DNA from: Dehalococcoidia bacterium
GTDB taxonomy: Bacteria > Chloroflexota > Dehalococcoidia > Tepidiformales > Tepidiformaceae
Length of the DNA: 64,000 nucleotides
Reading direction: 5' to 3'
Assembly (NCBI GenBank): GCA_020853755.1
Contig: JADYYG010000017.1
Span: 105,226 to 169,225, forward strand
Within the stretch, counting starts at the first letter, position 1. Every line of letters starts with the position of its first letter. This document shows, in pieces, positions 1 to 8,819 of the stretch. The translations under genes and the position numbers were made by a program. The notes under the pieces are model-generated. The model was not told the origin of the DNA. It saw nothing but the letters and a program-made list of their open reading frames with translations, and searched no databases.

Positions 1-2
1 TG

Positions 3-719
3 CCCCGCGTCGCCCTCTTCGACCCCTGTTACATGAGCGCCCTTCGCCCGGGCGATATCAACTTCGCCCGGCACGTCCTCGAAACGCTCGGCGACACCGT
101 GACCCTCCTCGACGGGCGGTGCTGCGGGCAGCCTGCGTTCAACAGCGGGTTCCGGGCTGAAGCGCGTGCGACCGGCCGCCAGTTGTTGAAGGCGGGCCAG
201 CCGTTCGAAACCGTCGTGGTTACCTCTGGTTCGTGCACAGCGATGGTGCGGCACTACCTGCCTCCGCTGTTCGAAGGCCGCCGGGCCGCCGGCGCAGCCA
301 GCATCGCCAGCCGGTTCGTTGACTTTGCCAGCTACGTCGCCGCGCACCCGAACCTCGGCAGGCTCTCGTTCCGGCTCGACGGTGTGGTGGCCTACCACGA
401 TTCCTGCCACACCCGCCGCGAACTGCACGCCAGCAGCGCGGTCCGTTCGCTCCTCAGCCGGATCGAAGGGCTCGAAGTGCGCTCCCTCGCCCACGAAGAG
501 GAGTGCTGCGGCTTCGGCGGCACGTTCTCGGCCAAGCTCCCCGAAATCTCGGTCGCGATGATGACGTCCAAGCTCGACGACGTGGCGGTGACCGGCGCGC
601 GCGTGCTCGTCTCGGCCGACTACTCGTGCCTGGCCCACCTCGAATCCGGCGCGCGCGGCATCGGCATCCAGCTCGAAGGCTGGTCGCTCGCCGAGCTGCT
701 CTCGAGGGCGCTTTCGTGA
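3..719 (+). CDS. lutA: LutA-like (Fe-S) lactate utilization protein, 5' partial
   Basis: The frame is open from the window edge, so the N-terminus is missing and the ATG at 33 is internal. The protein reads VALFDPCYM, then RCCGQPAFNSG, SGSCTAM, YHDSCHTRRE and ECCGFGGTFS. These are the paired CCG/cysteine motifs of the LutA/GlpC heterodisulfide-reductase-type Fe-S family. In Bacillus, LutA works with LutB and LutC to oxidise L-lactate to pyruvate in the cytoplasm. Its TGA overlaps the GTG of the next gene (GTGA), so the two are translationally coupled. Function is assigned by motifs plus gene order. Confidence 0.88.
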   Translation, partial: PRVALFDPCYMSALRPGDINFARHVLETLGDTVTLLDGRCCGQPAFNSGFRAEARATGRQLLKAGQPFETVVVTSGSCTAMVRHYLPPLFEGRRAAGAASIASRFVDFASYVAAHPNLGRLSFRLDGVVAYHDSCHTRRELHASSAVRSLLSRIEGLEVRSLAHEEECCGFGGTFSAKLPEISVAMMTSKLDDVAVTGARVLVSADYSCLAHLESGARGIGIQLEGWSLAELLSRALS

Positions 720-2473
720 GGACCTACCACGAGCGCGCCAGCCGCGAAATGCGCCTCGAACGACCGTCAGCGACGGTGACGCCGATCATGCGCAAGCTCG
801 TCAACGATGCGCACGCGATGCTCGCCCGGGGGCCTCTGGATGCCCGCCAGCGGGCCGCGAACGCCCGCGCCTACGCCATCGACCACCTGGACGAACTGCA
901 CGAGCAGCTTCGCGCCCAGTTCGAACGGCGCGGCATTGGCTACCACCGTTGCGCCACCGCTGCCGGCGCCGCCGCGAAGGTCGCCGAACTGCTCGGCGAT
1001 GCGAAGCGCGTGGCGAAGTCGAAGACGATGGTGGGCGAAGAGGTCGGCCTCACGCACGCCCTTCGCGCGCGCGGCATGGAGGTCCTCGAAACCGATATCG
1101 GCGAGTACATCGTCGACATCGAGGGGCGCGGCCCGAGCCACATCACGGCCCCCGCGCTGCACCTCAATCGCACGCGCATCAAGGAGATGCTGGAGCGCAC
1201 CGGCATCGAACTCGAAGACGACGACCCGGTCCGCCTCAGCCGGGTGGTGCGCGACGCAGTTGGCGCGTTCTTCCAGGACTGCGACGCCGGCATCACCGGC
1301 GCGAACGCGGTCGTCGCCAGTTCGGGGCGGATCACCATCGTCGAGAACGAAGGGAACGTCTCGCTCGGAGCAAGCCACCCGAAGCTGCACATCGCCATCA
1401 CGGGCATCGAAAAGGTCGTCGCGGACGAAGCGGGCGCGCTGGCCATCCTCGAGGTCCTTGCGCCGAGCGCAACGGCGCAGCCGCTGACCTCGTTCACGCA
1501 CTTCCTCGCGGACCCGCTGCCGGGCCAGCAGCGCCACGTGGTCTTCGTCGACAACGGGCGGTCGCGCATCCTCCGCGACCCGCGCTACCGCGAGGTGCTG
1601 AAGTGCATCCGCTGCGGCGCCTGCATGAACGGCTGCCCGGTCTACCGCGCGGCCGGTGGCCTTTCGTACGGGTCGCCGTACATGGGGCCAATCGGTGCGG
1701 TGGTCTCGCCGCTGCTCTGGCCCGACGGGCGGTATGCGGACCTCCCGTTCGCCTCCAGCCTCTGCGGGCAATGTACCGAGGAATGCCCGGTCGGCATCCC
1801 CATCCACCGTATGCTGCTCGACCTCCGGGCCGATGCGGTCAAGGACCACCACGTGGCGGACGCGAAGGAGCGGCTCGCCTGGAAGGGCTTCGCCGCAGCA
1901 TTCGGCGGGGCCACGCGTGCGCGCGCCGCGACCGCACTGACGCGCATCGGGCTGCGCTCCTTCGGGCGGGCCATTCGCCCGCCGGGCCCCCTGCGCGATG
2001 ACCCGCGGCTGCTCCCAGACCCGTCGCTCGACCACAACCCCGAACTCCTCACGTCGGCCGCGGCCCGTCGCGATGTCATTCCCGAGGCAGCCATCGCCGA
2101 ACCGCCTCCGGCAGACCGCGCGGCGCTCTTCACCCAGCGGGCAGCCCAGCTCGGTGTGACGGTGGCGAGCAGCGCAGAACCGCGCGATGGCGACAGCCGG
2201 CTCCGGGCGACGGCGGCGATCGCCTCCACGGGGAGCGTGCTGCTCACCGGCGAAGCGGCCTCGCGCAGGCCAATCCTTGCCGCCAGCCGGGTCGTCGTCG
2301 AAGTCGACCGCACCACGATTGTGGCGTTCCCGCACAACCTGCAGGACTACCTCGGTGATGGCGACGCGCTCATCCTCACGGGCGCGAGCCGGACGGCGGA
2401 CGTCGAAAAGATCCTCGTGCGCGGCATCCACGGCGCGGAGGAGATGGTCGTTGTCCTCGGCGGCGAGGGTTAG
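716..2473 (+). CDS. lutB: LutB-LutC fusion: lactate utilization Fe-S protein
   Basis: The long ORF opens at 503, but the GTG at 716 overlapping the lutA stop is the sensible start (585 aa). Residues about 20-280 form a LUD/LutB domain (KSKTMVGEEVG, GITGANAVVASSG, IVENEGN). Two 4Fe-4S clusters follow, CIRCGACMNGCPVY near 295 and CGQCTEECPVG near 350. After a linker, residues about 495-585 resemble the C-terminal core of LutC (AIASTGSVLLTG, LTGASRTADVEKILVRGIHG). The LutC-like part is much shorter than a normal LutC of about 240 aa. No separate lutC follows, so the fusion may carry both roles. Confidence 0.86.
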   Translation: MRTYHERASREMRLERPSATVTPIMRKLVNDAHAMLARGPLDARQRAANARAYAIDHLDELHEQLRAQFERRGIGYHRCATAAGAAAKVAELLGDAKRVAKSKTMVGEEVGLTHALRARGMEVLETDIGEYIVDIEGRGPSHITAPALHLNRTRIKEMLERTGIELEDDDPVRLSRVVRDAVGAFFQDCDAGITGANAVVASSGRITIVENEGNVSLGASHPKLHIAITGIEKVVADEAGALAILEVLAPSATAQPLTSFTHFLADPLPGQQRHVVFVDNGRSRILRDPRYREVLKCIRCGACMNGCPVYRAAGGLSYGSPYMGPIGAVVSPLLWPDGRYADLPFASSLCGQCTEECPVGIPIHRMLLDLRADAVKDHHVADAKERLAWKGFAAAFGGATRARAATALTRIGLRSFGRAIRPPGPLRDDPRLLPDPSLDHNPELLTSAAARRDVIPEAAIAEPPPADRAALFTQRAAQLGVTVASSAEPRDGDSRLRATAAIASTGSVLLTGEAASRRPILAASRVVVEVDRTTIVAFPHNLQDYLGDGDALILTGASRTADVEKILVRGIHGAEEMVVVLGGEG

Positions 2474-3165
2474 CTCACCCGGAACGCCAGCGTCCCCAGC
2501 GGACCGAAGTCAGCAGCCACCTGGTCGCCGGGGGCCACGTCGAACGGATTGATGTAGGACCCGCCGATGATCCAGTCGCCCGCGAGCAGATGTTCGCCGT
2601 AGCGCCCGAGCGTCGCCGCCACGGAAGCGACGATTTCGCCGAGGTTATCGGGATAGCGGCCGGGCATCGGCGGCCCCGCGGGTTCGCCGTTCTTCGTGAC
2701 TGCCGGGAACCCCGCAGCCACGAGGCCGCCAGCGCTGGTAAGCGGCTGGCTCGAGCCAATCATCACCGCTTCGTGGAGGATGTCGTTGGCGAGGAGGGCG
2801 TCAAGGGGCGAGAGCGGCTTCGTCGCATCGACGAACTCGATCGCCGGGGCGACCGCGGAGATGGCGGCGCGCGCCTCGGCGGCGGTCGTCCCCGCCGCGA
2901 CATCGGCGCCGACGAGGATGGCCGTCTCAGCTTCGATGCGCGGTTTCGCGCCCGCCGGAGGAACGTACGGTTCGACTTCGCGGATGAGCCGGCGGCCGTT
3001 GAGCCACCCGGCAATAGGCCCGTCGAGGCCCAGGCGCTGGTAGGCAGCCGGGTCGTTCAGGCCAACCTTCCAGCCGAGCCGGGGCATTCCCCCGGCGATA
3101 GCTGCGCGGTAGGCGGCGAGTTGCTCGCGCATCCCCTTGTCGAGCAGGGTATCGGGTTCACTCAT
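2470..3165 (-). CDS. FAH-family hydratase (2-keto-4-pentenoate hydratase-like)
   Basis: 231 aa with GWKVGLND, KPRIEAETAILVGAD, APAIEFVD and GGSYINPFDVAPGDQVAADFGPLGTLAFRVS. These fit the MhpD/DmpE branch of the fumarylacetoacetase fold, which hydrates 2-hydroxypenta-2,4-dienoate in aromatic meta-cleavage pathways. The exact substrate is not readable, and no other meta-cleavage gene is nearby. It converges on lutBC with a 4-nt overlap at the stops. A TAGAAT hexamer lies 8 nt before the ATG on the minus strand and no Shine-Dalgarno is seen, which suggests a leaderless mRNA. Confidence 0.8.
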   Translation of the reverse strand: MSEPDTLLDKGMREQLAAYRAAIAGGMPRLGWKVGLNDPAAYQRLGLDGPIAGWLNGRRLIREVEPYVPPAGAKPRIEAETAILVGADVAAGTTAAEARAAISAVAPAIEFVDATKPLSPLDALLANDILHEAVMIGSSQPLTSAGGLVAAGFPAVTKNGEPAGPPMPGRYPDNLGEIVASVAATLGRYGEHLLAGDWIIGGSYINPFDVAPGDQVAADFGPLGTLAFRVS

Positions 3166-3287
3166 ACCGCCGGATTCTACGGCAGCTTGCGAAATCGTCC
3201 TTCACCCGTTGACAGATTGTCGGTAGTGGCAACCGGCGTTTCCTCCGACGATGAAGAGTGGCGCAAGCACGCGCCTGTGGAGGATGG

Positions 3288-4046
3288 ATGTTGAAATTGA
3301 AATCGCTCTTCGCGCTGACCCTTGCCGGCGCGCTCATCTTCGGCGCCTGTGGCGGCGATGATGACGATTCGGGCAGCAACAGCAACAAGAACGAGGCCAC
3401 CCAGGGACCGGCGGCCTCGGACGCGACGAAGGCCGACGCCTCGCAGCCGACGAAAGCAGCGAACGAACCCACGAAGGCGGCTGCTTTGCCCACAGCCGAG
3501 GACGCTGGCTCGATCTTCGACAAACTGACGACCGACGCCACGAAGAAGACTTACATGGCCGACTACGACATCGAAATGACCAACCAGGGCCAGGTCCAGA
3601 AGGGCACCGCGACCATCGCGAGCAAGCCGCCAAAGCAGGCGATGAAGATCAGCTTCAGCGCCGGCGACATCAAGGGCAGCTTCTCGTTCATCACCGACGG
3701 CAAGGACACCTACACCTGCAGCGACTTTGGCATCGGAGGAACCTGCACCAAGAGCGAGGGTGTGGACGACGCTCTGACGAAGGGCATCGACGTTCAGAAG
3801 GCGCTGAAAGAGGCGCGCTCCAACTCGGACATCAAGGAACTGGACAAGCGCACCATCGCCGGCCGGGCGTCTCGCTGCTTCGAAGCGAAGGACAAGACCG
3901 ACAACAGCGTGACGACGTTCTGCCTCGATGAAAAGGACAGCATCATGACCTACGCCGAACTGGCGGGGACATCGAAGCTGACCGCCACCAAGATCTCGAA
4001 CAACGTCGACGACAAGGCGTTCGACCTGCCGTTCCCGGTCAAGTAA
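3288..4046 (+). CDS. LppX/LolA-like lipoprotein
   Basis: The ORF starts at 3258, but the ATG at 3288 has GGAGG 5 nt upstream and gives a clean lipoprotein signal (MLKLKSLFALTLAGALIFGAC, lipobox Cys21). A low-complexity D/S/N/K/A linker follows to about residue 75. A globular domain of about 170 aa then holds ATKKTYMADYDIEM and later an FxxxG beta-rich stretch with three cysteines. The general plan resembles LolA/LppX-type lipid-binding lipoproteins, but I recognise no specific family. A strong bidirectional hairpin follows the stop. Confidence 0.72.
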   Translation: MLKLKSLFALTLAGALIFGACGGDDDDSGSNSNKNEATQGPAASDATKADASQPTKAANEPTKAAALPTAEDAGSIFDKLTTDATKKTYMADYDIEMTNQGQVQKGTATIASKPPKQAMKISFSAGDIKGSFSFITDGKDTYTCSDFGIGGTCTKSEGVDDALTKGIDVQKALKEARSNSDIKELDKRTIAGRASRCFEAKDKTDNSVTTFCLDEKDSIMTYAELAGTSKLTATKISNNVDDKAFDLPFPVK

Positions 4047-4067
4047 GCGGACAGCCGGAACGAAACA

Positions 4068-4100
4068 ACGGGCCTGCCGGGAAATCCCTGGCAGGCCCGT
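4068..4100. terminator. Bidirectional intrinsic terminator
   Basis: ACGGGCCTGCC pairs perfectly with GGCAGGCCCGT across an 11-nt loop, and the right arm is followed by TTTCC. It sits between the convergent lipoprotein and TesB genes, so it can end transcription from both sides. Confidence 0.85.
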
Positions 4101-4120
4101 TTCCATTCGCCCCGGTCTGG

Positions 4121-5005
4121 TCAGGAGGCCGGCGGCTTCCGGAAGATACCCTCCTGGGCCACGCTGGCGATGCGTTCGCCGCTGCGGTTGTACATCCCGG
4201 CGAAGATGACCGCGCGGGCAGCATGGCCGGCCGGGCTCTCGCTCGTGTACAGGATCCAGTCATCGAACCGTGGCGGCCGGTGGAACCACATCGTGTGGTC
4301 GAGGCTGGCCGACGCGCCGCCGGGCATCCAGATGCCGTAGTGGTGGGCGACCGTGGCGATGAGGCCGCTATCGCTGAGGAAGACCATGGCGGCCGCGTGG
4401 AGAATGGGGTCCTCCGGGAGCGTGCCAGACATCCGGCCCCAGACCATGCGCATCGGCAGGCTGCCGCCTCCCTCTTTCGTCGGCTTGCTGGCCGCGCGCA
4501 GGTCAATCGGGTTGTTCCAGCGGCGGCTCATCCGCTTCGCCATCGGGTCGTCGGTGATCGCCATGCGAGGCATGGCGATGGACTTCCACCATTCCTCGCA
4601 CTGCTCGGGTTCCGGACCCTCCGGCATCGGCTCCTGGTGGGCGATGCCCTGTTCGCTGGCGACGAAGCTGACCGAGGCCTCGAAGATGGTGTGGCCCGCC
4701 TGGCGCGCCGTCACCCGCCTGGTGAGGAAGTTGCGGCCCTCGCGGATACGTTCGACGCCGTAGTCGATCGGCTCCTTCGGCTGGCCCGCGCGGAGGAAGT
4801 AGGCATGGAGCGAGTGGATATCGCCGAAGCTGGTGGTGCGGCCAGCGGCGACCACCGACTGGGCGAGGACGAGCCCGCCGAAGAGCCGCCCTTCCTGCTG
4901 GTCCACGTCGCCGCGGAAGTTGTCGTAGTCGGTAGGGCGGACGTTGACCTGCCGCACCCAGTCGTCATTGATCGCCTGTGGCGACGTTTCCGAAGGTTTT
5001 GTCAT
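4121..5005 (-). CDS. tesB: Acyl-CoA thioesterase II (TesB family)
   Basis: About 294 aa from the ATG at 5005; the listed ORF begins three codons earlier at a TTG. The double-hotdog TesB signature is present: RLFGGLVLAQSVVAAGRT, HSLHAYFLRAG, YGVERIREGRNFLTRRV in the first half and ASLDHTMWFHRPPRFDDWILY in the second. It hydrolyses medium and long acyl-CoAs in the cytoplasm. Neighbours (a second thioesterase, P450, CoA-transferases) fit lipid or isoprenoid turnover. Confidence 0.88.
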   Translation of the reverse strand: MTKPSETSPQAINDDWVRQVNVRPTDYDNFRGDVDQQEGRLFGGLVLAQSVVAAGRTTSFGDIHSLHAYFLRAGQPKEPIDYGVERIREGRNFLTRRVTARQAGHTIFEASVSFVASEQGIAHQEPMPEGPEPEQCEEWWKSIAMPRMAITDDPMAKRMSRRWNNPIDLRAASKPTKEGGGSLPMRMVWGRMSGTLPEDPILHAAAMVFLSDSGLIATVAHHYGIWMPGGASASLDHTMWFHRPPRFDDWILYTSESPAGHAARAVIFAGMYNRSGERIASVAQEGIFRKPPAS

Positions 5006-5067
5006 GACAGTCAACGGTACAAAGTCCGGCGGCCTGCGTCTCGGCGGCGCCGCTGCCGGGGGCGGGT

Positions 5068-5454
5068 TCAGGCCTCGAAGATGGCGAACGTGCCGAGCGC
5101 CTTCGCCACCAGCCGCTCGCCCAGCTTCACTTCGGATTCGAGGACGGCGACGCGGCGGCCCTTGTTGATGAGGCGCGTCTCACACTCGACGGTGCCTTCG
5201 CGGACCGTCGCCATGTAGACCATCTTCACTTCGATGGTCGCGCATGATTCGTCTTCCCTGAGGCGGGAGTAGAGCGCGGCCCCCATGCCGGTATCGGCCA
5301 TGGCGTAGAGCACGCCGCCATGCACCACACCGTGGGGGTTCATGTGGTCAGGGCCGACGGTGACCCGGGAGCGGCTGAAGCCGTCTCCGCGTTCGTAGAT
5401 ATCGAGGCCGATGAGCAACTGGTAGCCCATGGGCGGAGCAACTTCACGTGCCAT
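5068..5454 (-). CDS. PaaI-type hotdog thioesterase
   Basis: 128 aa single-hotdog protein. The stretch MNPHGVVHGGVLYAMADTGMGAAL is the HGG-containing helix that carries the catalytic Asp/Glu in PaaI/YbdB-type acyl-CoA thioesterases. CATIEVKMVYMATVREG and VAVLESEVK complete the fold. The substrate is unknown. It lies in the same direction as tesB but is separated by about 60 bp. A TAGGAT hexamer 8 nt before the ATG suggests its own leaderless promoter. Confidence 0.84.
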   Translation of the reverse strand: MAREVAPPMGYQLLIGLDIYERGDGFSRSRVTVGPDHMNPHGVVHGGVLYAMADTGMGAALYSRLREDESCATIEVKMVYMATVREGTVECETRLINKGRRVAVLESEVKLGERLVAKALGTFAIFEA

Positions 5455-5512
5455 AGTCGCGAATCCTACAGGCGCGCGAACTGCCCGTCATACCGGTGAT
5501 GCAGCCGCCGCC

Positions 5513-6109
5513 TCAGGGCGCGCCCGAGCGGAGGAACTGGTCGACTACTTCAGCGACGAATGCCTCGCTCAGCGGCTCGCGGCTGACAAGGCGGCGATAG
5601 AACACCGGCCCGGCAAGGACACCAATCGCTACGTCCACATCAAGGTCGCGGCGCAGTTCGCCTCGGGCCATCGCCCCGCGCAGGGCCTCGCGGCAGCGCT
5701 CCATGCGGACGACGAGGAACGCCTGGACGAGTTGGCGAAGCTCCGGGTCACGGTCGCCGGCGTCGATGAGCGGCGGCACCGCCGGCGCCCACTCAGATTG
5801 CGTGAGGCCACGGCTCAGCTGGTTCAGGATGCCGCAGAGCTGGCCGCGCAGTGTGGGGCCGTAGTCCTGCGCCGGCATTGAAGGAAGCATGCTCTCGAAG
5901 GCGTCGAAAACGAGCTGCGAGCGGCTCTTCCAGTGGCGATAGATGGTGGTCTTGGCTACTCCTGAGCGTTCGGCGATGCCTTCGATGGTGACGCCCGCGG
6001 CCCCCTGTTCGATGAGCAACGCGGCGGCAGCGCGGAGCACCGTGGCCCGCGATCGCGCGACACGCGGGTCAAGGCCGGGCTCGGTTGGAGCTGAAAGCGG
6101 GCCTGCCAT
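5513..6109 (-). CDS. TetR/AcrR-family transcriptional regulator
   Basis: 198 aa. The N-terminal TetR helix-turn-helix is clear (TVLRAAAALLIEQGAAGVTIEGIAERSGVAKTTIYRHW, residues about 24-62). The C-terminal ligand domain is of the TetR_C type with no specific family evident. It is divergent from a P450 gene, and a 17-bp inverted repeat lies in the gap between them. The simplest reading is a repressor of itself and the P450, released by the P450 substrate or product. Confidence 0.88.
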   Translation of the reverse strand: MAGPLSAPTEPGLDPRVARSRATVLRAAAALLIEQGAAGVTIEGIAERSGVAKTTIYRHWKSRSQLVFDAFESMLPSMPAQDYGPTLRGQLCGILNQLSRGLTQSEWAPAVPPLIDAGDRDPELRQLVQAFLVVRMERCREALRGAMARGELRRDLDVDVAIGVLAGPVFYRRLVSREPLSEAFVAEVVDQFLRSGAP

Positions 6110-6134
6110 GAAATTACCTCTCGACAGCTTACGC

Positions 6135-6151
6135 TACGCTACGGTATCGTA
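6135..6151. promoter_or_regulatory. TetR operator-like inverted repeat
   Basis: TACGCTAC-G-GTATCGTA is a 17-bp inverted repeat whose arms differ at one position. It is centred between the divergent TetR and P450 starts. Its size and symmetry fit a TetR dimer site. The assignment rests on position and symmetry only. Confidence 0.65.
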
Positions 6152-6186
6152 TCGCTTTCCACAAAACAGCCTATCCGGAGACCAGT

Positions 6187-7494
6187 TTGACTTCTGCCGC
6201 AACCGTAAACGAGATCGACCTCAACAGCCTGGGTGTGTTTGAGCGCGAGGAGGCGCACGACCACCTCCGCATCCTCCGCCGTGAACAACCGGTCCACTGG
6301 AACGAAGGGAACGACCGGACCAACGGGTTCTGGTCGATCACCCGCTACAACGACATCCTCCAGGTATCGCGCCACCCGGAGATCTTCATCTCCAGCCAGG
6401 GCATCGCCGGCCCGGGCCTGCGGCCGGAGTACATCCAGCAACTGCTGGCTGACCCCGCGACCGCGCCCCAGGTAGCGGCTGCCGGCCAGGGGAACGTCTC
6501 TATCATCACCATGGATCCGCCGCGCCATGTGAAGATGCGCCGCCTGGTGAACAAGGGGTTCACGCCGCGCGCTGTGAACGCGATGGAAGGGCAGATCCGC
6601 CAGATCACGAACGAGATCCTCGACGGCATCGCGAAGAAGGGCTCCTGCGACTTCGTCACCGAGGTCTCGTCGCAGCTCCCGCTGGCAGTCATCTGTGGCA
6701 TGTTCGGCCTCGAAAAGAAGGACTGGGCGCTCATGTTCGAACTGACGAACAGCGTCCTCGGATCGAGTGACCCCGAATACCAGACGTCGGTGCCGGAGGA
6801 ACAGCGCGGCTCGCCCGAAGCGGCCCGCCAGACGGCCATGATGGGCCGCATGCGCATGCTCCAGTACTTCGCCGAAGTGATGGAAGACCGCCGCCAGAAC
6901 CCGCGCGAAGGCGACCTCGTCTCCATCCTCCTCGAAGCGGAAGTGGACGGCGAGCGGCTTTCGCAGCAGGACATCCTCGCGTTCTGCTTCCTCCTCATCC
7001 TCGCTGGCAACGAAACCACCCGGAACGCCATCTCGGGCGGCCTCAAGGCCCTCTGCGAGAACCCGGATCAGAAGGCGAAGCTCCTCGCTGACATGACCCT
7101 CATCGATTCCGCGGTCGAAGAGATCTGCCGCTGGGTTTCGCCGCTCCATCACATGTCGCGCACCTGCGTGCAGGACACTGAAATCGGCGGCCAGCCGATC
7201 AAGGCCGGCGACAAGGTGCTCATGTGGTACCTCTCGGCCAACCGTGACGAGGAGATCTTCACCGACCCCTACACCTTCGACATCACCCGCACGCCGAACG
7301 ACCACCTGGCGTTCGGCATTGGCGAGCACTTCTGCCTCGGGGCCGGGTTCGCCCGGAAGGAACTGAAGGTGATGTTCCAGGAGTTGTTCCGCCGCTTCCC
7401 GGACATCGAACTCGACGGCCCGGGCGAGCGGCTGCGCTCGAACTTCATCAACGGCGTGAAGCACCTGCCGGTGAGGTTCACGCCGGAGGCCTGA
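6187..7494 (+). CDS. Cytochrome P450
   Basis: 435 aa. It starts at a TTG with GGAG 6 nt upstream. P450 landmarks: I-helix LAGNETTRNAISGG, ExxR as EEICRWVSP, and the heme loop FGIGEHFCLGAGFARKEL (Cys near 383). The pattern is close to the CYP125/CYP142/linalool-hydroxylase type that oxidises steroid side chains or terpenes; this is family similarity, not proof. It would need ferredoxin/reductase partners, none of which is adjacent. Control by the divergent TetR is likely. Confidence 0.93.
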   Translation: MTSAATVNEIDLNSLGVFEREEAHDHLRILRREQPVHWNEGNDRTNGFWSITRYNDILQVSRHPEIFISSQGIAGPGLRPEYIQQLLADPATAPQVAAAGQGNVSIITMDPPRHVKMRRLVNKGFTPRAVNAMEGQIRQITNEILDGIAKKGSCDFVTEVSSQLPLAVICGMFGLEKKDWALMFELTNSVLGSSDPEYQTSVPEEQRGSPEAARQTAMMGRMRMLQYFAEVMEDRRQNPREGDLVSILLEAEVDGERLSQQDILAFCFLLILAGNETTRNAISGGLKALCENPDQKAKLLADMTLIDSAVEEICRWVSPLHHMSRTCVQDTEIGGQPIKAGDKVLMWYLSANRDEEIFTDPYTFDITRTPNDHLAFGIGEHFCLGAGFARKELKVMFQELFRRFPDIELDGPGERLRSNFINGVKHLPVRFTPEA

Positions 7495-7519
7495 CCCTCG
7501 TCCTTCGACGCACCTATCG

Positions 7520-7549
7520 CGCCCCGCGGTCCGCATGGACTGCGGGGCG
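7520..7549 (+). terminator. Intrinsic terminator after the P450 gene
   Basis: CGCCCCGCGGTCC pairs with GGACTGCGGGGCG around a GCAT loop (one internal mismatch), followed by TTGCCTT. The ATG used by the ORF caller for the next gene (7535) lies inside this hairpin, which argues against that start. Confidence 0.75.
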
Positions 7550-7597
7550 TTGCCTTCCCGGCGGCAGGTGTCGCGTTCGGTGCTATCGTCGCTGGCA

Positions 7598-8155
7598 GTG
7601 AAATGGCTCAGCATTGCCATCGCTGCCGCAGCGTTTGCGGCCTGCACGGGCGGCGCGTCACCGGCGCCCGCAGTCGGTACTGCCGGACCACCGACAGTTA
7701 CTCGGGCTGCGACGCGAACGCCTACGCCAGCGTTGCCCGCAGAGATCCACTGCGACTGGGCGACGGTCCGCAGCGTGACCGATGGCGACACCATCCGCGT
7801 GGACTTCGACGGAGGGCCGGCGAACCAGCCGGTGCGCTATATCGGCGTCGATGCGCCGGAAACAGTCGCGCCCGGCGTGCCCGTCCAGCCGTTCGGCCAG
7901 GAAGCATCACGCGAGAACATGCGGCTGCTGGCGGGCAGGCGGGTCTGCCTCGAACGGGACGTCTCCGAACACGACCGCTACAACCGTCTGCTTCGCTACG
8001 CCTGGCTCCCCGACGGCACGATGGTCAACGAGGCGCTCGTCCTCGCCGGGCTGGCGACGGTCGACACCTTCCCGCCGGACGTGAAGTACGTCGAGCGGTT
8101 CCTCGCCGCGCAGCACGCAGCGCGCGAAGCCGGCCGGGGCATGTGGGCGCCGTAA
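7598..8155 (+). CDS. Thermonuclease-like (SNase) lipoprotein
   Basis: The GTG at 7598 is preferred because it gives a compact lipoprotein signal (lipobox AAFAAC, Cys16) and avoids the terminator. A Thr/Pro/Ala linker leads into a staphylococcal-nuclease domain: SVTDGDTIRVDF, VRYIGVDAPET, SEHDRYNRLLRYAWLPDGTMVNEALVLAGLA. The Arg and Glu/Asp positions of the family active site appear retained. It is probably anchored outside the membrane and degrades extracellular nucleic acid. Confidence 0.83.
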   Translation: MKWLSIAIAAAAFAACTGGASPAPAVGTAGPPTVTRAATRTPTPALPAEIHCDWATVRSVTDGDTIRVDFDGGPANQPVRYIGVDAPETVAPGVPVQPFGQEASRENMRLLAGRRVCLERDVSEHDRYNRLLRYAWLPDGTMVNEALVLAGLATVDTFPPDVKYVERFLAAQHAAREAGRGMWAP

Positions 8156-8164
8156 CGCCAGTGC

Positions 8165-8701
8165 TTAGTGCGCAGGTCCGGGAACGTCCGCGTGGAGTGA
8201 CTTGAGGACATGGTGCGTGGGCACCAGCACGCCAACTCCCGGCTCGATGCCTTCGAGCGCCCGCAGGACGGGCCCGACCAGTTCCCGCAGGTCTTCGCGG
8301 CCAACCTGGACGAGGACGTGGTGAGCGCCTTCGCGGAACCAGGCCGAGTGCGAATGGTCGAGCATGCCGTGGAGGAGCGGTTCGAGGCAGCCACGGCCGA
8401 GGGTAGCCAGGGCAGAGGCGGCGAGCCAGCGCACCCCCGGCACCTCATCCATCAGCGCCTGGACGAGCGCAGGCGTCGCCCGCTCATCGCGCACGATGGT
8501 GAGGGCCTTCGCGGCTTCCCAGCGGGCATGGCTGTTGCCGTGTTCGAGCCTCTCGATCAGCCCCGGCACGGCGGCGAACCCGGCGATGACCAGGGCGACG
8601 CGGGCATTGTGGCGCACCGTGCCTTCCTCGTTCCCCAGCTTCGCGAGCAGCTCGTCGATGCGTTCGGTGGCCTGTTCAGGGGTCTCCGTAACTGTCGTCA
8701 T
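8165..8701 (-). CDS. HEAT-repeat protein
   Basis: The listed ORF opens at 8902, but the ATG at 8701 has GGAGGTG 6 nt upstream and overlaps less with the sulfatase gene region; 178 aa. It holds several HEAT-like helical repeats (RHNARVALVIAGFAAVPGLIERLEH, ARWEAAKALTIVRDERATPALVQAL, VRWLAASALATLGRGCLEPLL). These scaffolds bind proteins. No enzyme motif is seen and the role is unknown. It converges on the SNase gene. Confidence 0.72.
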   Translation of the reverse strand: MTTVTETPEQATERIDELLAKLGNEEGTVRHNARVALVIAGFAAVPGLIERLEHGNSHARWEAAKALTIVRDERATPALVQALMDEVPGVRWLAASALATLGRGCLEPLLHGMLDHSHSAWFREGAHHVLVQVGREDLRELVGPVLRALEGIEPGVGVLVPTHHVLKSLHADVPGPAH

Positions 8702-8819
8702 GGCAGCACCTCCTGTACCCACCTTACACCCGCCGGGAAGCGCTGAGCGGGCTTTCTCCAGGGGCCGGAAGCGGCAAGGTAAAGACGCCTCTGACGGCGG
8801 ACGAGTAGACTTCGCGGCT

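Noticed and set aside
767-2431. 554-aa minus-strand ORF opposite lutB
   Set aside because: It is a high-GC shadow: Arg/Ala-rich with no domain, fully antisense to a recognised gene.
6139-7794. 551-aa minus-strand ORF opposite the first P450
   Set aside because: No domain and antisense to a gene with all P450 motifs.
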